From Calliopsis andreniformis (Eukaryota > Arthropoda > Insecta > Hymenoptera > Andrenidae): a stretch of DNA of 64,000 bases. The notes under the pieces were generated by a model. That model did no database searches and was not told where the DNA came from. It worked only from the letters and a program-made list of their open reading frames with translations. The DNA is taken from the NCBI RefSeq assembly GCF_051401765.1, contig NW_027480546.1:496001-560000 (forward strand), in the 5' to 3' direction. Position numbers and translations under genes: made by a program. Positions 28,214 through 44,873 of this stretch are shown here, piece after piece (positions within the stretch are counted from its first letter, which is position 1; the number at the start of each line of letters is the position of its first letter).

Positions 28214-30448
28214 AATGGTGATCATAATAATCATACTAACAACCATAATGATCATAGTGATCATCATAATAACTACAATAATCATAATAATCGTAATTGT
28301 AATGTTAATAAGCTTAGCAATAATCACAATAATCATAGTAACCATAATAATCTTAATGATGATCATAATATTCATGATAATTACATCAAGATCCGTAATA
28401 ATCATAATAATCATAATAATAACCATAATGGGTTTGGAAATAATCATAATATACATTATACTAGCCATAACAACCATAATAGTCATAATAGCCATAATAA
28501 TCATAATAGTCGTAGTAATAACAATAATGAACTTGGAAATAATCGTAATAATCATTATAATAGCCATAATAGCCATAAAAATCACAATAGCCATAATAAT
28601 CTGAAAGGTGATCATAATAATCATACTAACAACCATAATGATCATAGTAATCATCATAATAAACAGAATAGTCATGGAAATAATCTTAATAATCGTTATG
28701 ATTATCGTAATAACCATAATCATCGTAATAACCATAATGATCTTAATGATGACCATAATATTCATCATAATTATACCAAGATCCATAATAATCATAGTAA
28801 CCGTAATAATAAACATAATAAGCTTTGAAATAATCATAATAACCTTAATACTAGCCATAATAACCATACTAATCATAATAACTAGAGTAATCATAATAGT
28901 CATAATAATCGCAATAACCATAATGATCTTAATGATGATCATTATATTCATCATAATTATACCAAGATCCATAATAATCATAGTAACCATAATAATAAAC
29001 ATAATAAGCTTTGAAAGAATCATAATAACCGTTATACTAGCCATAGTAGCCATAATAATCATAATAACCATACTCATCATAATAATTATAATAATAACCA
29101 TAATAAGCTTGGAAATAATCATAATAAGCATTATACTAGCCATAATAATCATAATAATCATAATAACTATAATAATCATAATAGTCATAATAATAACCAT
29201 AATAAACTTGGAAATATTCATATTTATCATTATAATAGCAATAATAACCATAAAAATCATAATAGCCATGATAATCTCAATGTTGATCATAATCATCATA
29301 CTAACAGCCATAATAATCATAGTGATCATCATAATAACTACAATAATGATAATAATCGTAATTGTAATGTTAATAAGCATAGCAATAATCACAATAATCA
29401 TAGAAACCATAATAATCTTAATGATGATCATAATATCCATGATAATTATACCAAGATCCGTAATAATCATAATAATGATAATAATAACCATAATAGGTTC
29501 GGAAATAATCATAATATACATTATACTACCCCTAACAACTATAATAGTCATAATAGCCATAATAATCATAATAGTCGTAATAATAACAATAATGAACTTG
29601 GAAGTAATCGTAATAATCATTATAATAGACATAATAGCCATAAAAATCACAATAGCCATAATAATCTGAAAGGTGATCATAATAATCATACTAACAACCA
29701 TAATGATCATAGTAATCATCATAATAAACAGAATAGTCATGGAAATAATCTTAATAATCATTATGATTATCGTAATAACCATAATCATCGTAATAACCAT
29801 AATGATCTTAATGATGACCATAATATTCATCATAATTATACTAAGACAAATAATAATCAGAGTAATCATAATAATAAACATAATAAGCTTTGAAATAATC
29901 ACAATAACCGTTATACTAGCCATAGTAACCATAATAATCATAATAACTATAATAATCATAATAGTCATAATAATAGCCGTAATAAACTTGGAAATAATCA
30001 TATTTATTAGTATAATAGCAATAATAACCATAAAAATCATAATAGCCGCAATAATCTGAATGTTGATCCTAATAATCATACTAACAACCATAATAATCAT
30101 AGTGACCACCATAATAACTACAATAATCATAATAATCGTAATTGTAATGTTAATAAGCATAGCAATAATCACAATAATCATAGTAACCATAATAATCTTA
30201 ATGATGATCATAATATCCATGATAATTATACAAAGATCCGTAATAATCATAATAATCATAATAATAACCATAATGGGTTCGGACATAACCATAATATACA
30301 TTATACTAGCCATAACAACCATAATAGTCATAATAGCCATAATAATCATAATAGTCGTAATAATAACAATAATGAACTTGGAAATAATCGTAATAATCAT
30401 TATAGTAGTCATAACAGCCATAAAAATCACAATAGCCATAATAAGCAG
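28214..30448. repeat. Super-unit 3, third part (single-copy version of 17948-20857 plus A1)
   Basis: Monomers start at 28214 (A-prime, gggtttgg), 28604 (long B, 675), 29279 (A2), 29669 (B) and 30059 (A1). Offset from 17948 is 10266. Only one copy of the 1065-bp long B + A2 pair is present. Confidence 0.9.
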
Positions 30449-33054
30449 AATGGTGATCATAATAATCATACTAGCAACCATAATGATCATGGTAATCATC
30501 ATAATAAACAGAATAGTCATGGAAATAATCTTAATAATCATTATTATTAACGTAATACCATAATAATCTTAATGATGACCATAATATAAATCATAATTAT
30601 ACCTAGACATATAATAATCAGAATAATTATAATAATAAGCATAATAAGCTTTGAAATAATCATAATAAACTTCATACTAGCCATAATAACCATAATAATC
30701 ATAATAACTAGAGTAATCATAATAGTCATAATAATCGCAATAACCATAATGATTTTAATGATGATCATTATATTCATCATAATTATACCAAGATCCATAA
30801 TAATCATAGTAACCATAACAATAAACATAATAGGCTTTGAAATAATCATAATAAACGTTATACTAGCCATAGAAGCCACAATAATCATAATAACCATAAT
30901 CATCATAATAATTATATTAATAACCATAATAAGCTTGGAAATAATCATCATAAGCATTATACTAGCCATAATAATCATAATAATCATAATAACTATAATA
31001 ATCATAATAGTCATAATAATAACCATAATAAACTTGGAAATAATCATATTTATCATTATAATAGCAATAATAACCATAAATATCATAATAGCCATAATAA
31101 TCTGAATGTTGATCATAATAATCATACTAACAGCCATAATAATCATAGTGATCATCATAATAACTACAATAATCATAATAATCGTAATAGTAATGTTAGT
31201 AAGCATAGCAATAATCCCAATAATCATAGAAACCATAATAATCTTAATGATGATCATAATATCCATGATAATTATACCAAGATCCGTAATAATCATAATA
31301 ATCATAATAATAACCATAATAGGAGCGGAAATAATCATAATATACATTATACTACCCCTAACAACTATAATAGTCGTAATAGCCATAATAATCATAATAG
31401 TCGTAATAATAACAATAATGAACTTGGAAATAATCGTAATAATCATTATAATAGCCATAATAGCAATAAAAATCACAATAGCCGTAATAATCTGAATGGT
31501 GGTCATAATATTCATACTAACAATCATAATGATCATAGTAATCTTCATAATAAACGGAATAGTCATGGAAATAATGTTAATAATCACTGTGATTATCGTA
31601 ATAACCATAATCATCGTAATATCCATAATGATCTTAATGATGACCATAATATTCATCATAATTATACCAAGATCCATAATAATCATAGTAACCGTAATAA
31701 TAAACATAATAAGTTTTGAAATAATCATAATAACCGTTATACTAGCCATAGTAACCATAATAATCATAATAACTATAATAATCATAATAGTCATAATAAT
31801 AGCCGTAATAAACTTGGAAATAATCATATTTATCAGTATAATAGCAATAATAACCATAAAAATCATAATAGCCGTAATAATGTGAATGTTGATCCTAATA
31901 ATCATACTAACAACCATAATAATCATAGTGACCACCATAATAACTACAATAATCATAATAATCGTAATTGTAATGTTAATAAGCATAGCAATAATCACAA
32001 TAATCATAGAAACCATAATAATCTTAATGATGATCATAATATCCATGATAATTATACCAAGATCCGTAATAATCATAATAATCATAATAATAACCATAAT
32101 AGGTTCGGAAATAATCATAATATACATTATACTACCCCTAACAACTATAATAGTCATAATAGCCATAATAATCATAATAGTCGTAATAATAACAATAATG
32201 AACTTGGAAGTAATCGTAATAATCATTATAATAGACATAATAGCCATAAAAATCACAATAGCCATAATAATCTGAAAGGTGATCATAATAATCATACTAA
32301 CAACCATAATGATCATAGTAATCATCATAATAAACAGAATAGTCATGGAAATAATCTTAATAATCATTATGATTATCGTAATAACCATAATCATCGTAAT
32401 AACCATAATGATCTTAATGATGACCATAATATTCATCATAATTATACTAAGACAAATAATAATCAGAGTAATCATAATAATAAACATAATAAGCTTTGAA
32501 ATAATCACAATAACCGTTATACTAGCCATAGTAACCATAATAATCATAATAACTATAATAATCATAATAGTCATAATAATAACCGTAATAAACTTGGAAA
32601 TAATCATATTTATCAGTATAATTATAATAATAACCATAAAAATCATAATAGCCATAATAATCTGAATGTTGATCCTAATAATCATACTAACAACCATAAT
32701 AATTATAGTGATCATCATAATAACTACAATAATCATAATAATCGTAATTGTAATGTTAATAAGCATAGCAATAATCACAATAATCATAGTAACCATAATA
32801 ATCTTAATGATGATCATAATATCCATGATAATTATACCAAGATCCGTAATAATCATAATAATCATAATAATAACCATAATGGGTTCGGAGATAATCATAA
32901 TATACATTATACTAGCCATAACAACCATAATAGTCATAATAGCCATAATAATCATAATAGTCGTGATAATAACAATAATGAACTAGGAAATAATCGTAAT
33001 AATCATTATAATAGTCATAATAGCCATAAAAATCACAATAGCCATAATAATCAG
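30449..33054. repeat. Super-unit 4, first part (-1 junction copy 4)
   Basis: Monomers start at 30449 (long B, 656), 31105 (A2, aggagcgg), 31495 (B), 31885 (A2), 32275 (B) and 32665 (A3). The run 31495-32664 carries the same B/A2/B subtypes as 31-1200, over 30 kb away. Offset to the next super-unit is 4442. Confidence 0.9.
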
Positions 33055-34890
33055 AATGGTGATCATAATAATCATACTAACAACCATAATGATCATAGTA
33101 ATCATCATAATAAACAGAATAGTCATGGAAATAATCTAAATAACCGTTATTATTAACGTAATAACCATAATCACCTTAATAACCATAATGATCTCAATGA
33201 TGACCATAATATTCATCATAATTATACTAAGACAAATAATAATCAGAGTAATCATAATAATAAACATAATAAGCTTTGAAATAATCATAATAGCCTTTAT
33301 ACTAGCCATAATAACCATAATAATTATAATAACTAGAATAATCATAATAGTCATAATAATCGCAATAACCATAATGATCTTAATGATGACCATGATATTA
33401 ATCATAATTATACCAAGATCCATAATAATCATAGTAACCATAATAATAAACATAATAAGCTTTGAAATAATCATAATAACCGTTATACTAGCCATAGTAA
33501 CCATAATAATCACAATAACCATAATAATCATAATAATTATAGTAATAACCGTAATAAGCTTGGAAATACTCATAATAAGCGTTATACTAGCCATAATAAT
33601 GATAATAACTATAATAATCATAATAGTCATAATAATAACCATAATAAACTTGGAAATAGTCATATTTATCATTATAATAGCAATAATAACCATAAAGACC
33701 ATAATAGCCGTAATAATCTCAATGTTGATCATAATCATCATACTGACAGCCATAATAATCATAGTGATCATCATAATAACTACAATAATCATAATAATCG
33801 TAATTGTAATGTTAATATGCATAGCAATAATCACAATAATCATAGTAACCATAATAATCTTAATGATGATCATAATATCCATGATAATTATACCAAGATC
33901 CGTAATAATCATAATAATCATAATAATAACCATAATGGGTTCGGAGATAATCATAATATACATTATACTAGCCATAACAACCATAATAGTCATAATAGCC
34001 GTAATAATCATAACAGTCGTAATAATAACAATAATGAACTTGGAAATAATCGTAATAATCATTATAATAGCCATAATAGCAATAATAATCACAATAGCCG
34101 TAATAATCTGAATGGTGGTCATAATAATCATACTAACAATCATAATGATCATAGTAATCATCATAATAAACAGAATAGGCATGGAAATAATCTTAATAAT
34201 CATTATGATTATCGTAATAACCATAATCATCGTAATAACCATAATGATCTTAATGATGACCATAATATTCATCATAATTATACCAAGATCCATAATAATC
34301 ATAGTAACCGTAATAATAAACCTAATAAGTTTTGAAATAATCATAATAACCGTTATACTAGCCATAGTAACCATAATAATCATAATAACTATAATAATCA
34401 TAATAGTCATAATAATAGCCGTAATAAACTTGGAAATAATCATATTTATCAGTATAATAGCAATAATAACCATAAAAATCATAATAGCCGTAATAATCTG
34501 AATGTTGATCCTAATAATCATACTAACAACCATAATAATCATAGTGACCACCATAATAACTACAATAATCATAATAATCGTAATTGTAATGTTAATAAGC
34601 ATAGCAATAATCACAATAATCATAGTAACCATAATAATCTTAATGATGATCATAATATCCATGATAATTATACAAAGATCCGTAATAATCATAATAATCA
34701 TAATAATAACCATAATGGGTTCGGACATAACCATAATATACATTATACTAGCCATAACAACCATAATAGTCATAATAGCCATAATAATCATAATAGTCGT
34801 AATAATAACAATAATGAACTTGGAAATAATCGTAATAATCATTATAGTAGTCATAACAGCCATAAAAATCACAATAGCCATAATAAGCAG
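33055..34890. repeat. Super-unit 4, last part: long B (666) + A1 + B + A1
   Basis: Monomers start at 33055, 33721, 34111 and 34501. The head aatctaaataaccg (near 33134) and the atgcatagcaat patch near 33817 are shared with 22028 and 38277. This copy keeps the bases that were lost at 22450 and 22793. Confidence 0.9.
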
Positions 34891-37800
34891 AATGGTGATC
34901 ATAATAATCATACTAGCAACCATAATGATCATGGTAATCATCATAATAAACAGAATAGTCATGGAAATAATCTTAATAATCATTATTATTAACGTAATAC
35001 CATAATAATCTTAATGATGACCATAATATAAATCATAATTATACCTAGACATATAATAATCAGAATAATTATAATAATAAGCATAATAAGCTTTGAAATA
35101 ATCATAATAAACTTCATACTAGCCATAATAACCATAATAATCATAATAACTAGAGTAATCATAATAGTCATAATAATCGCAATAACCATAATGATTTTAA
35201 TGATGATCATTATATTCATCATAATTATACCAAGATCCATAATAATCATAGTAACCATAATAATAAACATAATAGGCTTTGAAATAATCATAATAAACGT
35301 TATACTAGCCATAGAAGCCACAATAATCATAATAACCATAATCATCATAATAATTATATTAATAACCATAATAAGCTTGGAAATAATCATCATAAGCATT
35401 ATACTAGCCATAATAATCATAATAATCATAATAACTATAATAATCATAATAGTCATAATAATAACCATAATAAACTTGGAAATAATCATATTTATCATTA
35501 TAATAGCAATAATAACCATAAATATCATAATAGCCATAATAATCTGAATGTTGATCATAATAATCATACTAACAGCCATAATAATCATAGTGATCATCAT
35601 AATAACTACAATAATCATAATAATCGTAATAGTAATGTTAGTAAGCATAGCAATAATCCCAATAATCATAGAAACCATAATAATCTTAATGATGATCATA
35701 ATATCCATGATAATTATACCAAGATCCGTAATAATCATAATAATCATAATAATAACCATAATAGGAGCGGAAATAATCATAATATACATTATACTACCCC
35801 TAACAACTATAATAGTCGTAATAGCCATAATAATCATAATAGTTGTAATAATAACAATAATGAACTTGGAAATAATCGTAATAATCATTATAATAGCCAT
35901 AATAGCAATAAAAATCACAATAGCCGTAATAATCTGAATGGTGGTCATAATATTCATACTAACAATCATAATGATCATAGTAATCTTCATAATAAACGGA
36001 ATAGTCATGGAAATAATGTTAATAATCACTGTGATTATCGTAATAACCATAATCATCGTAATATCCATAATGATCTTAATGATGACCATAATATTCATCA
36101 TAATTATACCAAGATCCATAATAATCATAGTAACCGTAATAATAAACATAATAAGTTTTGAAATAATCATAATAACCGTTATACTAGCCATAGTAACCAT
36201 AATAATCATAATAACTATAATAATCATAATAGTCATAATAATAGCCGTAATAAACTTGGAAATAATCATATTTATCAGTATAATAGCAATAATAACCATA
36301 AAAATCATAATAGCCGTAATAATGTGAATGTTGATCCTAATAATCATACTAACAACCATAATAATCATAGTGACCACCATAATAACTACAATAATCATAA
36401 TAATCGTAATTGTAATGTTAATAAGCATAGCAATAATCACAATAATCATAGAAACCATAATAATCTTAATGATGATCATAATATCCATGATAATTATACC
36501 AAGATCCGTAATAATCATAATAATCATAATAATAACCATAATAGGTTCGGAAATAATCATAATATACATTATACTACCCCTAACAACTATAATAGTCATA
36601 ATAGCCATAATAATCATAATAGTCGTAATAATAACAATAATGAACTTGGAAGTAATCGTAATAATCATTATAATAGACATAATAGCCATAAAAATCACAA
36701 TAGCCATAATAATCTGAAAGGTGATCATAATAATCATACTAACAACCATAATGATCATAGTAATCATCATAATAAACAGAATAGTCATGGAAATAATCTT
36801 AATAATCATTATGATTATCGTAATAACCATAATCATCGTAATAACCATAATGATCTTAATGATGACCATAATATTCATCATAATTATACTAAGACAAATA
36901 ATAATCAGAGTAATCATAATAATAAACATAATAAGCTTTGAAATAATCACAATAACCGTTATACTAGCCATAGTAACCATAATAATCATAATAACTATAA
37001 TAATCATAATAGTCATAATAATAACCGTAATAAACTTGGAAATAATCATATTTATCAGTATAATTATAATAATAACCATAAAAATCATAATAGCCATAAT
37101 AATCTGAATGTTGATCCTAATAATCATACTAACAACCATAATAATTATAGTGATCATCATAATAACTACAATAATCATAATAATCGTAATTGTAATGTTA
37201 ATAAGCATAGCAATAATCACAATATTCAGAGTAACCATAATAATTTTAATGATGATCATAATATCCATGATAATTATACCAAGATCCGTAATAATCATAA
37301 TAATCATAATAATAACCATAATGGGTTCGGAGATAATCATAATATACATTATACTAGCCATAACAACCATAATAGTCATAATAGCCGTAATAATCATAAT
37401 AGTCGTAATAATAAAAATAATGAACTTGGAAATAATCGTAATAATCATTATAATAGCCATAATAGCAATAAAAATCACAATAGCCGTAATAATCTGAATG
37501 GTGGTCATAATATTCATACTAACAATCATAATGATCATAGTAATCTTCATAATAAACGGAATAGTCATGGAAATAATGTTAATAATCACTGTGATTATCG
37601 TAATAACCATAATCATCGTAATATCCATAATGATCTTAATGATGACCATAATATTCATCATAATTATACCAAGATCCATAATAATCATAGTAACCGTAAT
37701 AATAAACATAATAAGTTTTGAAATAATCATAATAACCGTTATACTAGCCATAGTAACCATAATAATCATAATAACTATAATAATCATAATAGTCATAATA

Positions 37801-38276
37801 ATAGCCGTAATAAACTTGGAAATAATCATATTTATCAGCATAATAGCAATAATAACCATAAAAATCATAATAGCCGTAATAATGTGAATGTTGATCCTAA
37901 TAATCATACTAACAACCATAATAATCATAGTGACCACCATAATAACTACAATAATCATAATAATCGTAATTGTAATGTTAATAAGCATAGCAATAATCAC
38001 AATAATCATAGTAACCATAATAATCTTAATGATGATCATAATATCCATGATAATTATACCAAGATCCGTAATAATCATAATAATCATAATAATAACCATA
38101 ATGGGTTCGGAGATAATCATAATATACATTATACTAGCCATAACAACCATAATAGTCATAATAGCCATAATAATCATAATAGTCGTGATAATAACAATAA
38201 TGAACTAGGAAATAATCGTAATAATCATTATAATAGTCATAATAGCCATAAAAATCACAATAGCCATAATAATCAG
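34891..38276. repeat. Super-unit 5, first part (-1 junction copy 5)
   Basis: Monomers start at 34891 (long B, 656), 35547 (A2, aggagcgg), 35937 (B), 36327 (A2), 36717 (B), 37107 (A1-f), 37497 (B) and 37887 (A3). It is colinear with 30449-33054, but an extra A1-f + B pair of 780 bp sits between B and A3. Downstream offsets therefore change from 4442 to 5222. Confidence 0.9.
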
Positions 38277-39857
38277 AATGGTGATCATAATAATCATACT
38301 AACAACCATAATGATCATAGTAATCATCGTAATAAACAGAATAGTCATGGAAATAATCTAAATAACCGTTATTATTAACGTAATAACCATAATCACCTTA
38401 ATAACCATAATGATCTCAATGATGACCATAATATTCATCATAATTATACTAAGACAAATAATAATCAGAGTAATCATAATAATAAACATAATAAGCTTTG
38501 AAATAATCATAATAGCCTTTATACTAGCCATAATAACCATAATAATTATAATAACTAGAATAATCATAATAGTCATAATAATCGCAATAACCATAATGAT
38601 CTTAATGATGACCATGATATTAATCATAATTATACCAAGATCCATAATAATCATAGTAACCATAATAATAAACATAATAAGCTTTGAAATAATCATAATA
38701 ACCGTTATACTAGCCATAGTAACCATAATAATCACAATAACCATAATAATCATAATAATTATAGTAATAACCGTAATAAGCTTGGAAATACTCATAATAA
38801 GCGTTATACTAGCCATAATAATGATAATAACTATAATAATCATAATAGTCATAATAATAACCATAATAAACTTGGAAATAGTCATATTTATCATTATAAT
38901 AGCAATAATAACCATAAAGACCATAATAGCCGTAATAATCTCAATGTTGATCATAATCATCATACTGACAGCCATAATAATCATAGTGATCATCATAATA
39001 ACTACAATAATCATAATAATCGTAATTGTAATGTTAATATGCATAGCAATAATCACAATAATCATAGTAACCATAATAATCTTAATGATGATCATAATAT
39101 CCATGATAATTATACCAAGATCCGTAATAATCATAATAATCATAATAATAACCATAATGGGTTCGGAGATAATCATAATATACATTATACTAGCCATAAC
39201 AACCATAATAGTCATAATAGCCGTAATAATCATAATAGTCGTAATAATAACAATAATGAACTTGGAAATAATCGTAATAATCATTATAATAGCCATAATA
39301 GCAATAATAATCACAGTAGCCGTAATAATCTGAATGGTGGTCATAATAATCATACTAACAATCATAATGATCATAGTAATCATCATAATAAACAGAATAG
39401 GCATGGAAATAATCTTAATAATCATTATGATTATCGTAATAACCATAATCATCGTAATAACCATAATGATCTTAATGATGACCATAATATTCATCATAAT
39501 TATACCAAGATCCATAATAATCATAGTAACCGTAATAATAAACCTAATAAGTTTTGAAATAATCATAATAACCGTTATACTAGCCATAGTAACCATAATA
39601 ATCATAATAACTATAATAATCATAATAGTCATAATAATAGCAATAATCATAATAACCATAATAATCATAATAATTATAGTAATAACCATAATAAGCTTGG
39701 AAACAATCATAATAAGCATTATACTAGCCATAATAATCATAATAGCTATAATAATCATACTAGACATAATAATAACCATAATAAACTTGGAAATAATCAT
39801 ATTTATCATTATAATATCAATAATAACCATAAAAATCATAATAGCCATAATAATCTG
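38277..39857. repeat. Long B (666) + A1 + unusual B (525)
   Basis: Monomers start at 38277, 38943 and 39333. The first two repeat 33055-34110 at offset 5222. The third begins like 34111, but near 39640 (aataatagcaataatcat) it switches to the tail of a long B, adding 135 bp. This is the last monomer of the left-hand subtype domain, so 39640 marks a recombination boundary. Confidence 0.87.
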
Positions 39858-42761
39858 AATGTTGATCCTCATAATCATACTAACAACCATAATAATCATA
39901 GTGATCACCATAATAACTACAATAGTCATAATAAACGTAATTGTAATGTTAATAAGCATAGCAATAATCACAATAATCATAGTAACCATAATAATCTTAA
40001 TGATGATCATAATATCCATGATAATTATACCAAGATCCGTAATGATCATAATAATCATAATAATAACCATACTGGGTTCGGAAATATTCATAATATACAT
40101 TATACTAGCCATATCAACCATAATAGTCATAATAGCCATAATAATCATAATAGTCGTAATAATAACAATAATGAACTTGGAAATAATCGTAATAATCATT
40201 GTAATAGTCATAATAGCCATAAAAATCACAATAGCCATAAGAATCAGAATGGTGATCATAATAATCATACTAACAACCATAATGATCACAGTGATCATCA
40301 TAATAACTACAATAATCATAATAATCGTAATTGTAATATTAATAAGATTAGCAATAATCACAATAATCATAGCAACCGTAATAATCTTAGTGATGATCAT
40401 AATATTCAAGATAATTATATCAAGATCCGTAATAACCATAATAATCATAATAATAACCATAATGGGTTCGGAAATAATCATAATATACATTATACTAGCC
40501 ATAACAACCATAATAGTCATAATAGCCATAATAATCATAAGAGTCGTAATAATAACAATAATGAACTTGGAAATAGTCGTAATAATCATTACAATAGTCA
40601 TAATAGACATAAAAATCACAATAGGCATAATAATCAGAATGGTGATCATAATAATAATACTAACAACCATATTGAACATAGTAATCATCATAATAAACAG
40701 AATAGTCATGGAAATAATCTTAATAACCATTATTATAAACGTAATAACCATAATCATCGTAATAACCATAATGATCTTAATGATGACCATAATATGCATC
40801 ATAATTATACCTAGACATATAATAATCAGAGTAATCATAATAATAAACATAATAAGCTTGGAAATAATCATAATAAGCATTATACTAGCCATAATAATCA
40901 TAATAACTATAATAATCATAATAGTCATAATGATAACCATAATAAACTTGGAAATAGTCATATTTATCATTATAATAGCAATAATGACCATAAAAATCAC
41001 AATAGCCATAATAATCTGAATGGTGATCATAATAATCATACTAACAACCATAATGATCATAGTAATCATCATAATAAACAGAATAGTCATGGAAATAATC
41101 TTAATAATCATTATTATTAACGTGATAACCATAATCATCGTAATGACCATAGTGATCTTAATGATGACCATAATATTCATCATAATTATACTAAGACATA
41201 TAATAATCACAGTAATCATAATAATAAACATAATAAGCTTTGAAATAATCATAATAACCTTTGTACTAGCCATAATAACCATAATAATCATAATAACTAG
41301 AATAATCATAATAGTCATAATAATCGCAATAACCATAATGATCTTAATGATGATCATGATATTCATCATAATTATACCAAGATCCATAATAATCATAGTA
41401 ACCATAATAATAAACATAATAAGCTTTGAAATAATCATACTAACCGTTATACTATCCATAGTAACCATAATAATCATAATAACCATAATAATCATAATAA
41501 TTATAGTAATAACCATAATGAGCTTGGAAATAATCAGAATAAGCATTATACTAGCCATAATAATCATAATAACTATAATAATCATACTAGTCATAATAAT
41601 ACCCATAATAAACTTGGAAATAATCATAATAACCGTTATACTAGCCATAGTAACCATACTACTCATAATAGCCATAATAATCACAATAATTATAATAATA
41701 ACCATAATAAGCTTGGAAATAATCATAATAAGCATTATACTAGCCATAATAATCATAATAATCATAATAACTATAATAATCATAATAGTCATAATAATAA
41801 CCATAATAAACTTGCAAATAATCATATTTATCATTATAATAGCAATAATAACCATAAAAATCATAATAGCCATAATAATCAGAATGTTGATCATAATCAT
41901 CATACTAACAGCCATAATAATCATAGTGATCATCATAATAACTACGATAATCATAATAATCGTAATTGTAATGTTAATAAGCATAGCAATAATCACAATA
42001 ACCATTGTAACCATAATAATCTTAATGATGATCATAATATCCATGATAATTATACCAAGATCCGTAATAACCATAATATTCATAATAATAACCATACTGG
42101 GTACGGAAATAATCATAATATACATTATACTTACCATAACAACCATAATAGTCATAATAGCCATAATAATCATAATAGTCGTAATAATAACCATAATGAA
42201 CTTGGAAATAATCGTAATAATCATTACAATAGTCATAATAGCCATAAAAATCGCAATAGGCACAATAATCGGAATGGTGATCATAATAATAATACTAACA
42301 ACCATAATGATCATAGTAATCATCATAATAAACAGAATAGTCATGGAAATAATCTTAATAACTATTATTATTAACGTAATAACCATAATCATAGTAATAA
42401 CCATAATGATCTTAATGATGACCATAATGTTCATCATAATTATTCCTAGACATATAATAATCAGAGTAATCATAATAATAAACATAATAAGCTTTGAAAT
42501 AATCATAATAACCGTTATACTAGCCATAGTAACCATACTACTCATAATAGCCATAATAATCACAATAATTATAATAATAACCATAATAAGCTTGGAAATA
42601 ATCATAATAAGCATTATACTAGCTATAACGACCATAATAATCATAATAACTAAAATAATCATAATAGTCATAATAATAACCGTAATAAACTTGGAAATAA
42701 TCATATTTATCATTATAATACCAATAATAACCATAAAAATCATAATGGCCATAATAATCTG
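39858..42761. repeat. Heterogeneous domain: A, A-prime, B (381), long B (864), A, B (489)
   Basis: Monomers start at 39858 (A, aatgttgatcctc head), 40248 (A-prime), 40638 (B, 381), 41019 (long B, 864, the longest B seen), 41883 (A, gggtacgg) and 42273 (B, 489). Unit lengths here are irregular and substitutions are denser than on either side. The 864-bp copy contains an extra aagcttggaa/aaacttggaa module near 41620-41710. Confidence 0.85.
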
Positions 42762-44873
42762 AATGTTGATCATAATAATCATCCTAACAGAAATAATAAT
42801 CATAGTGATCATCATAATAACTACAATAATCATAATAATCGTAATTGTAATGTTAATGAGGATAGCAATAATCACAATAATCAGAGTAACCATAATAATC
42901 TTAATGATGATCATAATATTCATGATAATTACATCAAGATCCGTAATAATCATAATAATCATAATAATAACCATAATGGGTTCGGAAATAATCATAATAT
43001 ACATTATACTAGCCATAACAACCATAATAGTCATAATAGCCATAATAATCATAATAGTCGTAATAATAACAATAATGAACTTGGAAATAATCGTAATAAT
43101 CATTACAATAGTCATAATAGCCATAAAAATAACAATAGGCATAATATTCAGAATGGTGATCATAATAATAATACTAACAACCATATTGATCATAGTAATC
43201 ATCATAATAAACAGAATAGTCATGGAAATAATCTCAATAACCATTATTATTAACGGAATAACCATAATCATCGTAATAACCATAATGATCTTAATGATGA
43301 CCATAATATTTATCATAATTATACTAAGACATATAATAATCAGAGTAATCATAATAACAAACATAATAAGCTTTGAAATGATCATAATAACCTTTATACT
43401 AGCCATAATAACCATAATAATCGTAATAACTAGAATAATCATAATAGTCATAATAATCGCAATAACCATAATGATCTTAATGATGATCATGATATTCATA
43501 ATAATTATACCAAGATCCATAATAATCATAGTAACCATAATAATAAACATAATAAGCTTTGGAATAATCATAATAACTGTTATACTAGCCATAGTAACCA
43601 TAATAATCATAATAACCATAATAATCATAATAATTATAGTAATAACCATAATAAGCTTGGAAACAATCATAATAAGCATTATACTAGCCATAATAATCAT
43701 TATAACTATAATAATCATACTAGTCATAATAATACCCATAATAAACTTGGAACTAATCATATTTATCATTATAATAGCTATAATAACCATAAAGATAATA
43801 ATAGCCATAATAATCTGAATGTTGATCCTAATAATCATACTAACAACCATAATGATCACAGTGATCATCATAATAACTACAATAATCATAATAATCGTAA
43901 TTGTAATGTTAATAAGCTTAGCAATAATCACAATAATCATAGTAACCGTAATAATCTTAGTGATGATAATAATATTCATGATAATTATATCAAGTTCCGT
44001 AATAATCATAATAATCATAATAATAACCATAATGGGTTCGGAAATAATCATAATATACATTATACTAGCCATAACAACCATAATAGTCATTATAGCCATA
44101 ATAATCATAATAGTCGTAATAATAACAATAATGAACTTGGAAATAATCGTAATAATCATTACAATAATCGTAATAGCCATAAAAATCACAATAGGCATAA
44201 TAATCAGAATGGTGATCATAATAATAATACTAACAACCATATTGATCATAGTAATCATCATAATAAACAGAATAGTCATGGAAATAATCTTAATAACCAT
44301 TATTATTAACGGAATAACCATAATCATCGTAATAACCATAATGATCTTAATGATGACCATAATATTTATCATAATTATACTAAGACATATAATAATCAGA
44401 GTAATCATAATAACAAACATAATAAGCTTTGAAATGATCATAATAACCTTTATACTAGCCATAATAACCATAATAATCGTAATAACTAGAATAATCATAA
44501 TAGTCATAATAATCGCAATAACCATAATGATCTTAATGATGATCATGATATTCATCATAATTATACCAAGATCCATAATAATCATAGTAACCATAATAAT
44601 AAACATAATAAGCTTTGGAATAATCATAATAACTGTTATACTAGCCATAGTAACCATAATAATCATAATAACCATAATAATCATAATAATTATAGTAATA
44701 ACCATAATAAGCTTGGAAACAATCATAATAAGCATTATACTAGCCATAATAATCATTATAACTATAATAATCATACTAGTCATAATAATACCCATAATAA
44801 ACTTGGAACTAATCATATTTATCATTATAATAGCTATAATAACCATACAGATCATAATAGCCATAATAATCTG
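42762..44873. repeat. Two 1056-bp A + long B units in tandem
   Basis: A monomers at 42762 and 43818 (A-prime-like, with cacagtgatc) are each followed by a 666-bp long B, at 43152 and 44208. The two long B copies are nearly identical at offset 1056 and share private variants such as aactgttatac near 43575/44630 and aacttggaact near 43747/44803. Confidence 0.9.
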
